Of a DNA stretch of 64,000 nucleotides, positions 6,718-20,061 are shown in pieces. Numbering within the stretch: position 1 is the stretch's first letter; each line of letters opens with the position of its first letter. Position numbers and translations under genes: made by a program. The stretch spans positions 10,383,374-10,447,373 of the forward strand of contig OW028580.1 in NCBI GenBank assembly GCA_932294295.1. The letters run 5' to 3'. The notes below the pieces were generated by a model. It was not told the origin of the DNA and did not search any database. It saw nothing but the letters and a program-made list of their open reading frames with translations. This stretch comes from Alitta virens. Lineage: Eukaryota > Annelida > Polychaeta > Phyllodocida > Nereididae.

Positions 6718-9219
6718 ATGAGAGGCAGAGGACGAAGCGTGCATTATGATAGCCACGTGGGGCACTCGTGCATAGCGAGGTCAAGGCCGTTGTAGAGGGC
6801 CAGGATGCTGACAAGAAGACAAACGACAACAACGCAACACCGAAGTAAAATACTCTATTATAGCGTTTTGGAACGACGCGGCACAGTTAAATTATCAAGA
6901 GTACACAAAAATGTAGGAAGTGCATTTAGCAGTGAGATGGCAGACTCACAGGCAGCGCCGATGAAGCAGTAAGTTAGGTCCACTTAGCACAGCCAATGAG
7001 AGGCACAGGACGAAGCGTGCATTATGATAGCCACATGGGGCACTCGTGCGTAGCGGGATCAAGGCCGTTGTAGAGGGCCAGGATGCTGACAAGAAAACAA
7101 ACGACAACAACGAAACACCGAAGTGAAATACTCTATAGTAGGCTCAGGGAACGCCGTTGCACAGTTAAATTAACAAGAGTACACAAAATTGTAGGAAATA
7201 CATTTATCAGTGAGATGCCAGACTCACAGGCGGCGCCGATGAAGTAGTGAGTTAGGTCCACTTAGCACAGCCAATGAGAGGCAGAGGACGAAGCGTGCAT
7301 TATGATAGCCACGTGGGGCACTCGTGCGTATCGGGGTCAAGGCCGTTGCCGAGGGCCAGGATGCTGACAAGAAAACAAACGAAAACAACGCAACACCGAA
7401 GTGAAATACTCTATAGTAGGCTCATGGAACGTCGTTGCACAGTTAAATTATCAAGAGTACACAAAAATGTAGGAAGTACATTTAGCAGTGAGATGCTAGA
7501 CTCACAGGCCGCACCGATGAAGTAGTAAATTAGGTCCACTTAGCAGAGCCAATGAGAGGCAGAGGAGGAAGCGTGCATTATGATAGCCACGTGGGGCACT
7601 CGTGCGTAGCGGGGTCAAGGCCGTTGTAGAGGGCCAGGATGCTGACAAGAAAACAAACGACAACAACGCAACACCGAAGTGAAATACTCTATTATAGCGT
7701 TTTGGAACGACGTGGAACAGTTAAATTATCAGGAGTACACAAAAATGTAGGAAGTACATTTAGCAGTGAGATGCTAGACTCACAGGCCGCACCGATGAAG
7801 TAGTAAATTAGGTCCACTTAGCAGAGCCAATGAGAGGCAGAGGAGGAAGCGTGCATTATGATAGCCACGTGGGGCACTCGTGCGTAGCGGGGTCAAGGCC
7901 GTTGTAGAGGGCCAGGATGCTGACAAGAAAACAAACGACAACAACGCAACACCGAAGTGAAATACTCTATTATAGCGTTTTGGAACGACGTGGAACAGTT
8001 AAATTATCAGGAGTACACAAAAATGTAGGAAGTACATTTAGCAGTGAGATGTTAGACTCACAGGCAGCACCGATGAAGTAGTAAATTAGGTCCACTTAGC
8101 AGAGCCAATGAGAGGCAGAGGACGAAGCGTGCATTATGATAGCCACGTGGGGCACTCGTGCATAGCGAGGTCAAGGCCGTTGTAGAGGGCCAGGATGCTG
8201 ACAAGAAGACAAACGACAACAACGCAACACCGAAGTGAAATACTCTATTATAGCGTTTTGGAACGACGCGGCACAGTTAAATTATCAAGAGTACACAAAA
8301 ATGTAGGAAGTGCATTTAGCAGTGAGATGCTAGACTCACAGGCCACGCCGATGAAGTAGTAGGTTAGGTCCACTTAGCACAGCCAATGAGAGGCAGAGGA
8401 CGAAGCCTGCATTATGATAGCCACATGGGGCACTCGTGCGTAGCGGGATCAAGGCCGTTGTAGAGGGCCAGGATGCTGACAAGAAGACAAACGACAACAA
8501 CGCAACACCGAAGTGAAATACTCTATTATAGCGTTTTGGAACGACGCGGCACAGTTAAATTATCAAGAGTACACAAAAATGTAGGAAGTGCATTTAGCAG
8601 TGAGATGGCAGACTCACAGGCAGCGCCGATGAAGCAGTAAGTTAGGTCCACTTAGCACAGCCAATGAGAGGCACAGGACGAAGCGTGCATTATGATAGCC
8701 ACATGGGGCACTCGTGCGTAGCGGGATCAAGGCCGTTGTAGAGGGCCAGGATGCTGACAAGAAAACAAACGACATCAACGAAACACCGAAGTGAAATACT
8801 CTATAGTAGGCTCAGGGAACGCCGTTGCACAGTTAAATTAACAAGAGTACACAAAAATGTAGGAAATACATTTATCAGTGAGATGCCATACTCACAGGCG
8901 GCGCCGATGAAGTAGTAAGTTAGGTCCACTTAGCACAGCCAATGAGAGGCAGAGGACGAAGCGTGCATTATGATAGCCACGTGGGGCACTCGTGCGTAGC
9001 AGGGTCAAGGCCGTTGCAGAAGGCCAGGATGCTGACAAGAAAACAAACGACAACAAAGCAACACCGAAGTGAAATACACTATAGTAGGCTCATGGAACGA
9101 TGTTGCACAGTTAAATTATCAAGAGTACACAAAAATGTAGGAAGTGCATTTAGCAGTGAGATGCTAGACTCACAGACCAAGCCGATGAAGTAGTAATTTA
9201 GGTCAACTTAGCACAGCCA

Positions 9220-9497
9220 AAGAGAGGCACAGGACGAAGCGTGCATTATGATAGCCACGTGGGGCACTCGTGCGTAGCGGGGTCAAGGCCGTTGTAGAGG
9301 GCCAGGATGCTGACAAGAAAAAAAACGACAACAACGCAACACCGAAGTGAAATACACTATAGTAGGCTCATGGAACGATGTTGCACAGTTAAATTATCAA
9401 GAGTACACAAAAATGTAGGAAGTGCATTTAGCAGTGAGATGCTAGACTCACAGACCGCGCCGATGAAGTAGTAATTTAGGTCCACTTAGCACAGCCA
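9220..9497 (+). repeat. Fusion monomer G2/L (one-monomer deletion)
   Basis: The prefix AAGAGAGGCACAGG is that of G2, while GCGTAGCGGGG, TTGTAGAGG and the eight-A run are those of L. In the otherwise matching string 3660-5049, Q is followed by G2, L, M, N; here Q is followed by this fusion, M, N. The breakpoint lies between monomer positions 2 and 58, where the parents are identical. Confidence 0.82.
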
Positions 9498-10053
9498 AAG
9501 AGAGGCAGAGGACGAAGCGTGCATTATGATAGCCACGTGGGGCACTCGTGCGTAGCGGGGTCAAGGCCGTTGCACAGGGCCAGGATGCTGACAAGAAAAC
9601 AAACGACAACAAACCAACACCGAAGTGAAATACACTATAGTAGGCTCATAGAACGATGTTGCACAGTTAAATTATCAAGAGTACACAAAAATGTAGGAAG
9701 TGCATTTAGCAGTGAGATGCTAGACTCACAGACCAAGCCGATGAAGTAGTAATTTAGGTCAACTTAGCACAGCCAAAGAGAGGCACAGGACGAAGCGTGC
9801 ATTATGATAGCCACGTGGGGCACTCGTGCGTAGCGGGGTCAAGGCCGTTGTAGAGGGCCAGGATGCTGACAAGAAAACTAATGACAACAACGCAACACCG
9901 AAGTTAAATACTCTATAATTGCCTTTTGGAACGACGTGGCACAGTTAAATTATCAGGACTACACAAAAATGTAGGAAGTACATTTAGCAGTGAGATGCCA
10001 GACTCACAGGCAGCGCCGATGAAGCAGTAAGTTAGGTCCACTTAGCACAGCCA

Positions 10054-11999
10054 ATGAGAGGCACAGGACGAAGCGTGCATTATGATAGCCACGTGGGGCA
10101 CTCGTGCGTAGCGGGGTCAAGGCCGTTGCAGAGGGCCACACTGCTGACAAGAAAACAAACATCAACAACGCGACACCGAAGTGAAATACTCTATTATAGC
10201 GTTTTGGAACGACGTGGCACAGTTAAATTATCAGGACTACACAAAAATGTAGGAAGTACATTTTGCAGTGAGATGCCAGACTCACAGGCCGCACCGATGA
10301 AGTAGTAAATTAGGTCCACTTAGAAGAGCCAATGAGAGGCAGAGGACGAAGCGTGCATTATGATAGGCACGTGGGGCACTCGTGCATAGCGAGGTCAAGG
10401 CCGTTGTAGAGGGCCAGGATGCTGACAAGAAGACAAACGACAACAACGCAACACCGAAGTAAAATACTCTATTATAGCGTTTTGGAACGACGCGGCACAG
10501 TTAAATTATCAAGAGTACACAAAAATGTAGGAAGTGCATTTAGCAGTGAGATGGCAGACTCACAGGCAGCGCCGATGAAGCAGTAAGTTAGGTCCACTTA
10601 GCACAGCCAATGAGAGGCACAGGACGAAGCGTGCATTATGATAGCCACATGGGGCACTCGTGCGTAGCGGGATCAAGGCCGTTGTAGAGGGCCAGGATGC
10701 TGACAAGAAAACAAACGACAACAACGAAACACCGAAGTGAAATACTCTATAGTAGGCTCAGGGAACGCCGTTGCACAGTTAAATTAACAAGAGTACACAA
10801 AAATGTAGGAAATACATTTATCAGTGAGATGCCAGACTCACAGGCGGCGCCGATGAAGTAGTAAGTTAGGTCCACTTAGCACAGCCAATGAGAGGCAGAG
10901 GACGAAGCGTGCATTATGATAGCCACGTGGGGCACTCGTGCGTATCGGGGTCAAGGCCGTTGCCGAGGGCCAGGATGCTGACAAGAAAACAAACGAAAAC
11001 AACGCAACACCGAAGTGAAATACTCTATAGTAGGCTCATGGAACGTCGTTGCACAGTTAAATTATCAAGAGTACACAAAAATGTAGGAAGTACATTTAGC
11101 AGTGAGATGCTAGACTCACAGGCCGCACCGATGAAGTAGTAAATTAGTTCCACTTAGCAGAGCCAATGAGAGGCAGAGGAGGAAGCGTGCATTATGATAG
11201 CCACGTGGGGCACTCGTGCGTAGCGGGGTCAAGGCCGTTGTAGAGGGCCAGGGTGCTGACAAGAAAACAAACGAAAACAACGCAACACCGAAGTGAAATA
11301 CTCTATAGTAGGCTCATGGAACGTCGTTGCACAGTTAAATTATCAAGAGTACACAAAAATGTAGGAAGTACATTTAGCAGTGAGATGCTAGACTCACAGG
11401 CCGCACCGATGAAGTAGTAAATTAGGTCCACTTAGCAGAGCCAATGAGAGGCAGAGGACGAAGCGTGCATTATGATAGCCACGTGGGGCACTCGTGCGTA
11501 GCGGGGTCAAGGCCGTTGTAGAGGGCCAGGATGCTGACAAGAAAACAAACGACAACAACGCAACACCGAAGTGAAATACTCTATTATAGCGTTTTGGAAC
11601 GACGTGGAACAGTTAAATTATCAGGAGAACACAAAAATGTAGGAAGTACATTTAGCAGTGAGATGCCAGACTCACAGGCCGCACCGATGAAGTAGTAAAT
11701 TAGGTCCACTTAGCAGAGCCAATGAGAGGCAGAGGACGAAGCGTGCATTATGATAGCCACGTGGGGCACTCGTGCATAGCGAGGTCAAGGCCGTTGTAGA
11801 GGGCCAGGATGCTGACAAGAAGACAAACGACAACAACGCAACACCGAAGTGAAATACTCTATTATAGCGTTTTGGAACGACGCGGCACAGTTAAATTATC
11901 AAGAGTACACAAAAATGTAGGAAGTGCATTTAGCAGTGAGATGCTAGACTCACAGGCCACGCCGATGAAGTAGTAAGTTAGGTCCACTTAGCACAGCCA
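10054..11999 (+). repeat. Partial HOR unit, 7 monomers (A to J)
   Basis: Order: A, B, C, G, I, P, J. It matches the first six monomers of unit 2, including the GGGTGC variant in the I monomer at 11166. It then joins a D monomer at 12000 instead of continuing with C and G. The J-to-D junction is unusual, because D otherwise follows N. Confidence 0.88.
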
Positions 12000-12277
12000 A
12001 TGAGAGGCAGAGGACGAAGCGTGCATTATGATAGCCACGTGGGGCACTCGTGCGTAGCGGGGTCAAGGCCGTTGCAGAGGGCCACACTGCTGACAAGAAA
12101 ACAAACGACAACAACGCGACACCGAAGTGAAATACTCTATTATAGCGTTTTGGAACGACGTGGCACAGTTAAATTATCAGGACTACACAAAAATGTAGGA
12201 AGTACATTTTGCAGTGAGATGCCAGACTCACAGGCCGCACCGATGAAGTAGTAAATTAGGTCCACTTAGAAGAGCCA

Positions 12278-12555
12278 ATGAGAGGCAGAGGACGAAGCGT
12301 GCATTATGATAGGCACGTGGGGCACTCGTGCATAGCGAGGTCAAGGCCGTTGTAGAGGGCCAGGATGCTGACAAGAAGACAAACGACAAGAACGGAACAC
12401 CGAAGTGAAATACTCTATAGTAGGCTCAGGGAACGCCGTTGCACAGTTAAATTAACAAGAGTACACAAAAATGTAGGAAATACATTTATCAGTGAGATGC
12501 CAGACTCACAGGCGGCGCCGATGAAGTAGTAAGTTAGGTCCACTTAGCACAGCCA
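12278..12555 (+). repeat. Monomer type V (reference copy)
   Basis: Features are GATAGGCACG, GCATAGCGAGG, AAGAAGAC, ACAAGAACGGAAC and the epsilon box with a C-type tail. Copies start at 17282, 20340, 24509, 30902 and 60624, each directly after D and before G. It looks like a B-type 5' half joined to an epsilon-class 3' half. Confidence 0.86.
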
Positions 12556-14223
12556 AAGAGAGGCAGAGGACGAAGCGTGCATTATGATAGCCACGTGGGG
12601 CACTCGTGCGTATCGGGGTCAAGGCCGTTGCCGAGGGCCAGGATGCTGACAAGAAAACAAACGAAAACAACGCAACACCGAAGTGAAATACTCTATAGTA
12701 GGCTCATGGAACGTCGTTGCACAGTTAAATTATCAAGAGTACACAAAAATGTAGGAAGTACATTTAGCAGTGAGATGCTAGACTCACAGGCCGCACCGAT
12801 GAAGTAGTAAATTAGTTCCACTTTGCAGAGCCAATGAGAGGCAGAGGAGGAAGCGTGCATTATGATAGCCACGTGGGGCACTCGTGCGTAGCGGGGTCAA
12901 GGCCGTTGTAGAGGGCCAGGATGCTGACAAGAAAACAAACGAAAACAACGCAACACCGAAGTGAAATACTCTATAGTAGGCTCATGGAACGTCGTTGCAC
13001 AGTTAAATTATCAAGAGTACACAAAAATGTAGGAAGTACATTTAGCAGTGAGATGCTAGACTCACAGGCCGCACCGATGAAGTAGTAAATTAGGTCCACT
13101 TAGAAGAGCCAATGAGAGGCAGAGGACGAAGCGTGCATTATGATAGGCACGTGGGGCACTCGTGCATAGCGAGGTCAAGGCCGTTGTAGAGGGCCAGGAT
13201 GCTGACAAGAAAACAAACGACAACAACGAAACACCGAAGTGAAATACTCTATAGTAGGCTCAGGGAACGCCGTTGCACAGTTAAATTAACAAGAGTACAC
13301 AAAAATGTAGGAAATACATTTATCAGTGAGATGCCAGACTCACAGGCGGCGCCGATGAAGTAGTAAGTTAGGTCCACTTAGCACAGCCAAAGAGAGGCAG
13401 AGGACGAAGCGTGCATTATGATAGCCACGTGGGGCACTCGTGCGTATCGGGGTCAAGGCCGTTGCCGAGGGCCAGGATGCTGACAAGAAAACAAACGAAA
13501 ACAACGCAACACCGAAGTGAAATACTCTATAGTAGGCTCATGGAACGTCGTTGCACAGTTAAATTATCAAGAGTACACAAAAATGTAGGAAGTACATTTA
13601 GCAGTGAGATGCTAGACTCACAGGCCGCACCGATGAAGTAGTAAATTAGTTCCACTTAGCAGAGCCAATGAGAGGCAGAGGAGGAAGCGTGCATTATGAT
13701 AGCCACGTGGGGCACTCGTGCGTAGCGGGGTCAAGGCCGTTGTAGAGGGCCAGGATGCTGACAAGAAAACAAACGAAAACAACGCAACACCGAAGTGAAA
13801 TACTCTATAGTAGGCTCATGGAACGTCGTTGCACAGTTAAATTATCAAGAGTACACAAAAATGTAGGAAGTACATTTAGCAGTGAGATGCTAGACTCACA
13901 GGCCGCACCGATGAAGTAGTAAATTAGGTCCACTTAGAAGAGCCAATGAGAGGCAGAGGACGAAGCGTGCATTATGATAGGCACGTGGGGCACTCGTGCA
14001 TAGCGAGGTCAAGGCCGTTGTAGAGGGCCAGGATGCTGACAAGAAAACAAACGACAACAACGAAACACCGAAGTGAAATACTCTATAGTAGGCTCAGGGA
14101 ACGCCGTTGCACAGTTAAATTAACAAGAGTACACAAAAATGTAGGAAATACATTTATCAGTGAGATGCCAGACTCACAGGCGGCGCCGATGAAGTAGTAA
14201 GTTAGGTCCACTTAGCACAGCCA
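12556..14223 (+). repeat. Tandem duplication of 3-monomer module G, I, U (834 bp x 2)
   Basis: Monomers G, I, U at 12556-13389 are repeated at 13390-14223. The same double module is seen at 17560-19227 and 60902-62569. A variant whose first member is the M'/G fusion runs 28122-29789. Only a single module is present at 22563-23396. Confidence 0.88.
13112..13389 (+). repeat. Monomer type U (reference copy)
   Basis: Features are GATAGGCACG, GCATAGCGAGG, AAAACAAACGAC, CGAAACACC and the epsilon box. Other copies start at 13946, 15892, 18116, 18950, 22285, 23119, 28678, 29512, 36460, 59233, 61458 and 62292. Tails are either GTAAGTTAGG or GTGAGTTAGG, a useful marker for tracing crossovers. Confidence 0.86.
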
Positions 14224-15613
14224 ATGAGAGGCAGAGGACGAAGCGTGCATTATGATAGCCACGTGGGGCACTCGTGCGTAGCAGGGTCAAGGCCGTTGCA
14301 GAAGGCCAGGATGCTGACAAGAAAACAAACGACAACAAAGCAACACCGAAGTGAAATACACTATAGTAGGCTCATGGAACGATGTTGCACAGTTAAATTA
14401 TCAAGAGTACACAAAAATGTAGGAAGTGCATTTAGCAGTGAGATGCTAGACTCACAGACCAAGCCGATGAAGTAGTAATTTAGGTCAACTTAGCACAGCC
14501 AAAGAGAGGCACAGGACGAAGCGTGCATTATGATAGCCACGTGGGGCACTCGTGCGTATCGGGGTCAAGGCCGTTGCCGAGGGCCAGGATGCTGACAAGA
14601 AAACAAACGAAAACAACGCAACACCGAAGTGAAATACTCTATAGTAGGCTCATGGAACGTCGTTGCACAGTTAAATTATCAAGAGTACACAAAAATGTAG
14701 GAAGTACATTTAGCAGTGAGATGCTAGACTCACAGGCCGCACCGATGAAGTAGTAAATTAGGTCCACTTAGCAGAGCCAATGAGAGGCACAGGACGAAGC
14801 GTGCATTATGATAGCCACGTGGGGCACTCGTGCGTAGCGGGGTCAAGGCCGTTGTAGAGGGCCAGGATGCTGACAAGAAAAAAAACGACAACAACGCAAC
14901 ACCGAAGTGAAATACACTATAGTAGGCTCATGGAACGATGTTGCACAGTTAAATTATCAAGAGTACACAAAAATGTAGGAAGTGCATTTAGCAGTGAGAT
15001 GCTAGACTCACAGACCGCGCCGATGAAGTAGTAATTTAGGTCCACTTAGCACAGCCAAAGAGAGGCAGAGGACGAAGCGTGCATTATGATAGCCACGTGG
15101 GGCACTCGTGCGTAGCGGGGTCAAGGCCGTTGCACAGGGCCAGGATGCTGACAAGAAAACAAACGACAACAAACCAACACCGAAGTGAAATACACTATAG
15201 TAGGCTCATAGAACGATGTTGCACAGTTAAATTATCAAGAGTACACAAAAATGTAGGAAGTGCATTTAGCAGTGAGATGCTAGACTCACAGACCAAGCCG
15301 ATGAAGTAGTAATTTAGGTCAACTTAGCACAGCCAAAGAGAGGCACAGGACGAAGCGTGCATTATGATAGCCACGTGGGGCACTCGTGCGTAGCGGGGTC
15401 AAGGCCGTTGTAGAGGGCCAGGATGCTGACAAGAAAACTAATGACAACAACGCAACACCGAAGTTAAATACTCTATAATTGCCTTTTGGAACGACGTGGC
15501 ACAGTTAAATTATCAGGACTACACAAAAATGTAGGAAGTACATTTAGCAGTGAGATGCCAGACTCACAGGCAGCGCCGATGAAGCAGTAAGTTAGGTCCA
15601 CTTAGCACAGCCA

Positions 15614-15891
15614 ATGAGAGGCAGAGGACGAAGCGTGCATTATGATAGGCACGTGGGGCACTCGTGCATAGCGAGGTCAAGGCCGTTGTAGAGGGCCAGG
15701 ATGCTGACAAGAAGACAAACGTCAAAAACGCGACACCGACGTGAAATACTCTATTATAGCGTTTTGGAACGACGTGGCACAGTTAAATTATCAGGACTAC
15801 ACAAAAATGTAGGAAGTACATTTAGCAGTGAGATGCCAGACTCACAGGCCGCACCGATGAAGTAGTAAATTAGGTCCACTTAGAAGAGCCA
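15614..15891 (+). repeat. Monomer type S (reference copy)
   Basis: Features are GATAGGCACG, AAACGTCAAAAACGCGAC, CCGACGTG and the alpha box with GTGGCAC. Copies start at 58955 and 49226 (the latter with a G-type tail). The 37572 monomer has only the CCGACGTG part. S always follows N. Confidence 0.86.
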
Positions 15892-16447
15892 ATGAGAGGC
15901 AGAGGACGAAGCGTGCATTATGATAGGCACGTGGGGCACTCGTGCATAGCGAGGTCAAGGCCGTTGTAGAGGGCCAGGATGCTGACAAGAAAACAAACGA
16001 CAACAACGAAACACCGAAGTGAAATACTCTATAGTAGGCTCAGGGAACGCCGTTGCACAGTTAAATTAACAAGAGTACACAAAAATGTAGGAAATACATT
16101 TATCAGTGAGATGCCAGACTCACAGGCGGCGCCGATGAAGTAGTGAGTTAGGTCCACTTAGCACAGCCAATGAGAGGCAGAGGACGAAGCGTGCATTATG
16201 ATAGCCACGTGGGGCACTCGTGCGTAGCAGGGTCAAGGCCGTTGCAGAAGGCCAGGATGCTGACAAGAAAACAAACGACAACAAAGCAACACCGAAGTGA
16301 AATACACTATAGTAGGCTCATGGAACGATGTTGCACAGTTAAATTATCAAGAGTACACAAAAATGTAGGAAGTGCATTTAGCAGTGAGATGCTAGACTCA
16401 CAGACCAAGCCGATGAAGTAGTAATTTAGGTCAACTTAGCACAGCCA

Positions 16448-16725
16448 AAGAGAGGCACAGGACGAAGCGTGCATTATGATAGCCACGTGGGGCACTCGTG
16501 CGTAGCGGGGTCAAGGCCGTTGCACAGGGCCAGGATGCTGACAAGAAAACAAACGACAACAAACCAACACCGAAGTGAAATACACTATAGTAGGCTCATA
16601 GAACGATGTTGCACAGTTAAATTATCAAGAGTACACAAAAATGTAGGAAGTGCATTTAGCAGTGAGATGCTAGACTCACAGACCAAGCCGATGAAGTAGT
16701 AATTTAGGTCAACTTAGCACAGCCA
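16448..16725 (+). repeat. Fusion monomer M' (G2/M)
   Basis: An M body with the ACAGG prefix of G2. Q, M', N replaces Q, G2, L, M, N, a loss of two monomers. Copies start at 19506, 23675, 30068, 37016, 38684 and 59789, so this fusion has spread with its HOR context. The breakpoint lies between monomer positions 11 and 58. Confidence 0.8.
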
Positions 16726-17003
16726 AAGAGAGGCACAGGACGAAGCGTGCATTATGATAGCCACGTGGGGCACTCGTGCGTAGCGGGGTCAAGGCCGTTG
16801 TAGAGGGCCAGGATGCTGACAAGAAAACTAATGACAACAACGCAACACCGAAGTTAAATACTCTATAATTGCCTTTTGGAACGACGTGGCACAGTTAAAT
16901 TATCAGGACTACACAAAAATGTAGGAAGTACATTTAGCAGTGAGATGCCAGACTCACAGGCAGCGCCGATGAAGCAGTAAGTTAGGTCCACTTAGCACAG
17001 CCA

Positions 17004-20000
17004 ATGAGAGGCAGAGGACGAAGCGTGCATTATGATAGCCACGTGGGGCACTCGTGCGTAGCGGGGTCAAGGCCGTTGCAGAGGGCCACACTGCTGACAA
17101 GAAAACAAACGACAACAACGCGACACCGAAGTGAAATACTCTATTATAGCGTTTTGGAACGACGTGGCACAGTTAAATTATCAGGACTACACAAAAATGT
17201 AGGAAGTACATTTTGCAGTGAGATGCCAGACTCACAGGCCGCACCGATGAAGTAGTAAATTAGGTCCACTTAGAAGAGCCAATGAGAGGCAGAGGACGAA
17301 GCGTGCATTATGATAGGCACGTGGGGCACTCGTGCATAGCGAGGTCAAGGCCGTTGTAGAGGGCCAGGATGCTGACAAGAAGACAAACGACAAGAACGGA
17401 ACACCGAAGTGAAATACTCTATAGTAGGCTCAGGGAACGCCGTTGCACAGTTAAATTAACAAGAGTACACAAAAATGTAGGAAATACATTTATCAGTGAG
17501 ATGCCAGACTCACAGGCGGCGCCGATGAAGTAGTAAGTTAGGTCCACTTAGCACAGCCAAAGAGAGGCAGAGGACGAAGCGTGCATTATGATAGCCACGT
17601 GGGGCACTCGTGCGTATCGGGGTCAAGGCCGTTGCCGAGGGCCAGGATGCTGACAAGAAAACAAACGAAAACAACGCAACACCGAAGTGAAATACTCTAT
17701 AGTAGGCTCATGGAACGTCGTTGCACAGTTAAATTATCAAGAGTACACAAAAATGTAGGAAGTACATTTAGCAGTGAGATGCTAGACTCACAGGCCGCAC
17801 CGATGAAGTAGTAAATTAGTTCCACTTAGCAGAGCCAATGAGAGGCAGAGGAGGAAGCGTGCATTATGATAGCCACGTGGGGCACTCGTGCGTAGCGGGG
17901 TCAAGGCCGTTGTAGAGGGCCAGGATGCTGACAAGAAAACAAACGAAAACAACGCAACACCGAAGTGAAATACTCTATAGTAGGCTCATGGAACGTCGTT
18001 GCACAGTTAAATTATCAAGAGTACACAAAAATGTAGGAAGTACATTTAGCAGTGAGATGCTAGACTCACAGGCCGCACCGATGAAGTAGTAAATTAGGTC
18101 CACTTAGAAGAGCCAATGAGAGGCAGAGGACGAAGCGTGCATTATGATAGGCACGTGGGGCACTCGTGCATAGCGAGGTCAAGGCCGTTGTAGAGGGCCA
18201 GGATGCTGACAAGAAAACAAACGACAACAACGAAACACCGAAGTGAAATACTCTATAGTAGGCTCAGGGAACGCCGTTGCACAGTTAAATTAACAAGAGT
18301 ACACAAAAATGTAGGAAATACATTTATCAGTGAGATGCCAGACTCACAGGCGGCGCCGATGAAGTAGTAAGTTAGGTCCACTTAGCACAGCCAAAGAGAG
18401 GCAGAGGACGAAGCGTGCATTATGATAGCCACGTGGGGCACTCGTGCGTATCGGGGTCAAGGCCGTTGCCGAGGGCCAGGATGCTGACAAGAAAACAAAC
18501 GAAAACAACGCAACACCGAAGTGAAATACTCTATAGTAGGCTCATGGAACGTCGTTGCACAGTTAAATTATCAAGAGTACACAAAAATGTAGGAAGTACA
18601 TTTAGCAGTGAGATGCTAGACTCACAGGCCGCACCGATGAAGTAGTAAATTAGTTCCACTTAGCAGAGCCAATGAGAGGCAGAGGAGGAAGCGTGCATTA
18701 TGATAGCCACGTGGGGCACTCGTGCGTAGCGGGGTCAAGGCCGTTGTAGAGGGCCAGGATGCTGACAAGAAAACAAACGAAAACAACGCAACACCGAAGT
18801 GAAATACTCTATAGTAGGCTCATGGAACGTCGTTGCACAGTTAAATTATCAAGAGTACACAAAAATGTAGGAAGTACATTTAGCAGTGAGATGCTAGACT
18901 CACAGGCCGCACCGATGAAGTAGTAAATTAGGTCCACTTAGAAGAGCCAATGAGAGGCAGAGGACGAAGCGTGCATTATGATAGGCACGTGGGGCACTCG
19001 TGCATAGCGAGGTCAAGGCCGTTGTAGAGGGCCAGGATGCTGACAAGAAAACAAACGACAACAACGAAACACCGAAGTGAAATACTCTATAGTAGGCTCA
19101 GGGAACGCCGTTGCACAGTTAAATTAACAAGAGTACACAAAAATGTAGGAAATACATTTATCAGTGAGATGCCAGACTCACAGGCGGCGCCGATGAAGTA
19201 GTGAGTTAGGTCCACTTAGCACAGCCAATGAGAGGCAGAGGACGAAGCGTGCATTATGATAGCCACGTGGGGCACTCGTGCGTAGCAGGGTCAAGGCCGT
19301 TGCAGAAGGCCAGGATGCTGACAAGAAAACAAACGACAACAAAGCAACACCGAAGTGAAATACACTATAGTAGGCTCATGGAACGATGTTGCACAGTTAA
19401 ATTATCAAGAGTACACAAAAATGTAGGAAGTGCATTTAGCAGTGAGATGCTAGACTCACAGACCAAGCCGATGAAGTAGTAATTTAGGTCAACTTAGCAC
19501 AGCCAAAGAGAGGCACAGGACGAAGCGTGCATTATGATAGCCACGTGGGGCACTCGTGCGTAGCGGGGTCAAGGCCGTTGCACAGGGCCAGGATGCTGAC
19601 AAGAAAACAAACGACAACAAACCAACACCGAAGTGAAATACACTATAGTAGGCTCATAGAACGATGTTGCACAGTTAAATTATCAAGAGTACACAAAAAT
19701 GTAGGAAGTGCATTTAGCAGTGAGATGCTAGACTCACAGACCAAGCCGATGAAGTAGTAATTTAGGTCAACTTAGCACAGCCAAAGAGAGGCACAGGACG
19801 AAGCGTGCATTATGATAGCCACGTGGGGCACTCGTGCGTAGCGGGGTCAAGGCCGTTGTAGAGGGCCAGGATGCTGACAAGAAAACTAATGACAACAACG
19901 CAACACCGAAGTTAAATACTCTATAATTGCCTTTTGGAACGACGTGGCACAGTTAAATTATCAGGACTACACAAAAATGTAGGAAGTACATTTAGCAGTG

Positions 20001-20061
20001 AGATGCCAGACTCACAGGCAGCGCCGATGAAGCAGTAAGTTAGGTCCACTTAGCACAGCCA
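17004..20061 (+). repeat. HOR unit, 11 monomers (shortened D unit)
   Basis: Order: D, V, G, I, U, G, I, U, Q, M', N. This equals the preceding 18-mer minus G2, L, M, N, S, U, Q, and the lengths differ by exactly 7 x 278 = 1,946 bp. The U monomer just before Q (18950) ends in the TGAGTT variant found at the second U of the 18-mer (15892) and not in the TAAGTT variant of the first (13946). That places the crossover inside U. Confidence 0.88.

Larger units (their letters stand above)
5050..10053 (+). repeat. HOR unit 2, 18 monomers (5,004 bp)
   Basis: Order: A, B, C, G, I, P, J/B fusion, C, G, H, H', J, K, C2, Q, L fusion, M, N. It has the same length as unit 1, but its content differs. A five-monomer stretch (C, G, I, P, J/B) replaces the four monomers C/N, D, E, F. 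Near the 3' end, G2 plus L have been reduced to one fused monomer at 9220-9497. The two changes cancel, so A monomers stay 5,004 bp apart. Confidence 0.9.
12000..17003 (+). repeat. HOR unit, 18 monomers starting with D
   Basis: Order: D, V, G, I, U, G, I, U, Q, G2, L, M, N, S, U, Q, M', N. It contains a tandem duplication of a three-monomer module G, I, U (12556-13389 and 13390-14223, 834 bp each). The first 3,654 bp recur at 60346-63999, and 14502-17003 recurs at 57843-60345, so distant parts of the array carry copies of this unit. Confidence 0.9.

Noticed and set aside
12693..12881. 62-codon reverse-strand open frame (also 61039-61227)
   Set aside because: It appears only where a single A-to-T change (CTTTGCAGAG) removes a reverse-strand stop. 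Both sites are copies of the same segment. It is a by-product and not a gene.
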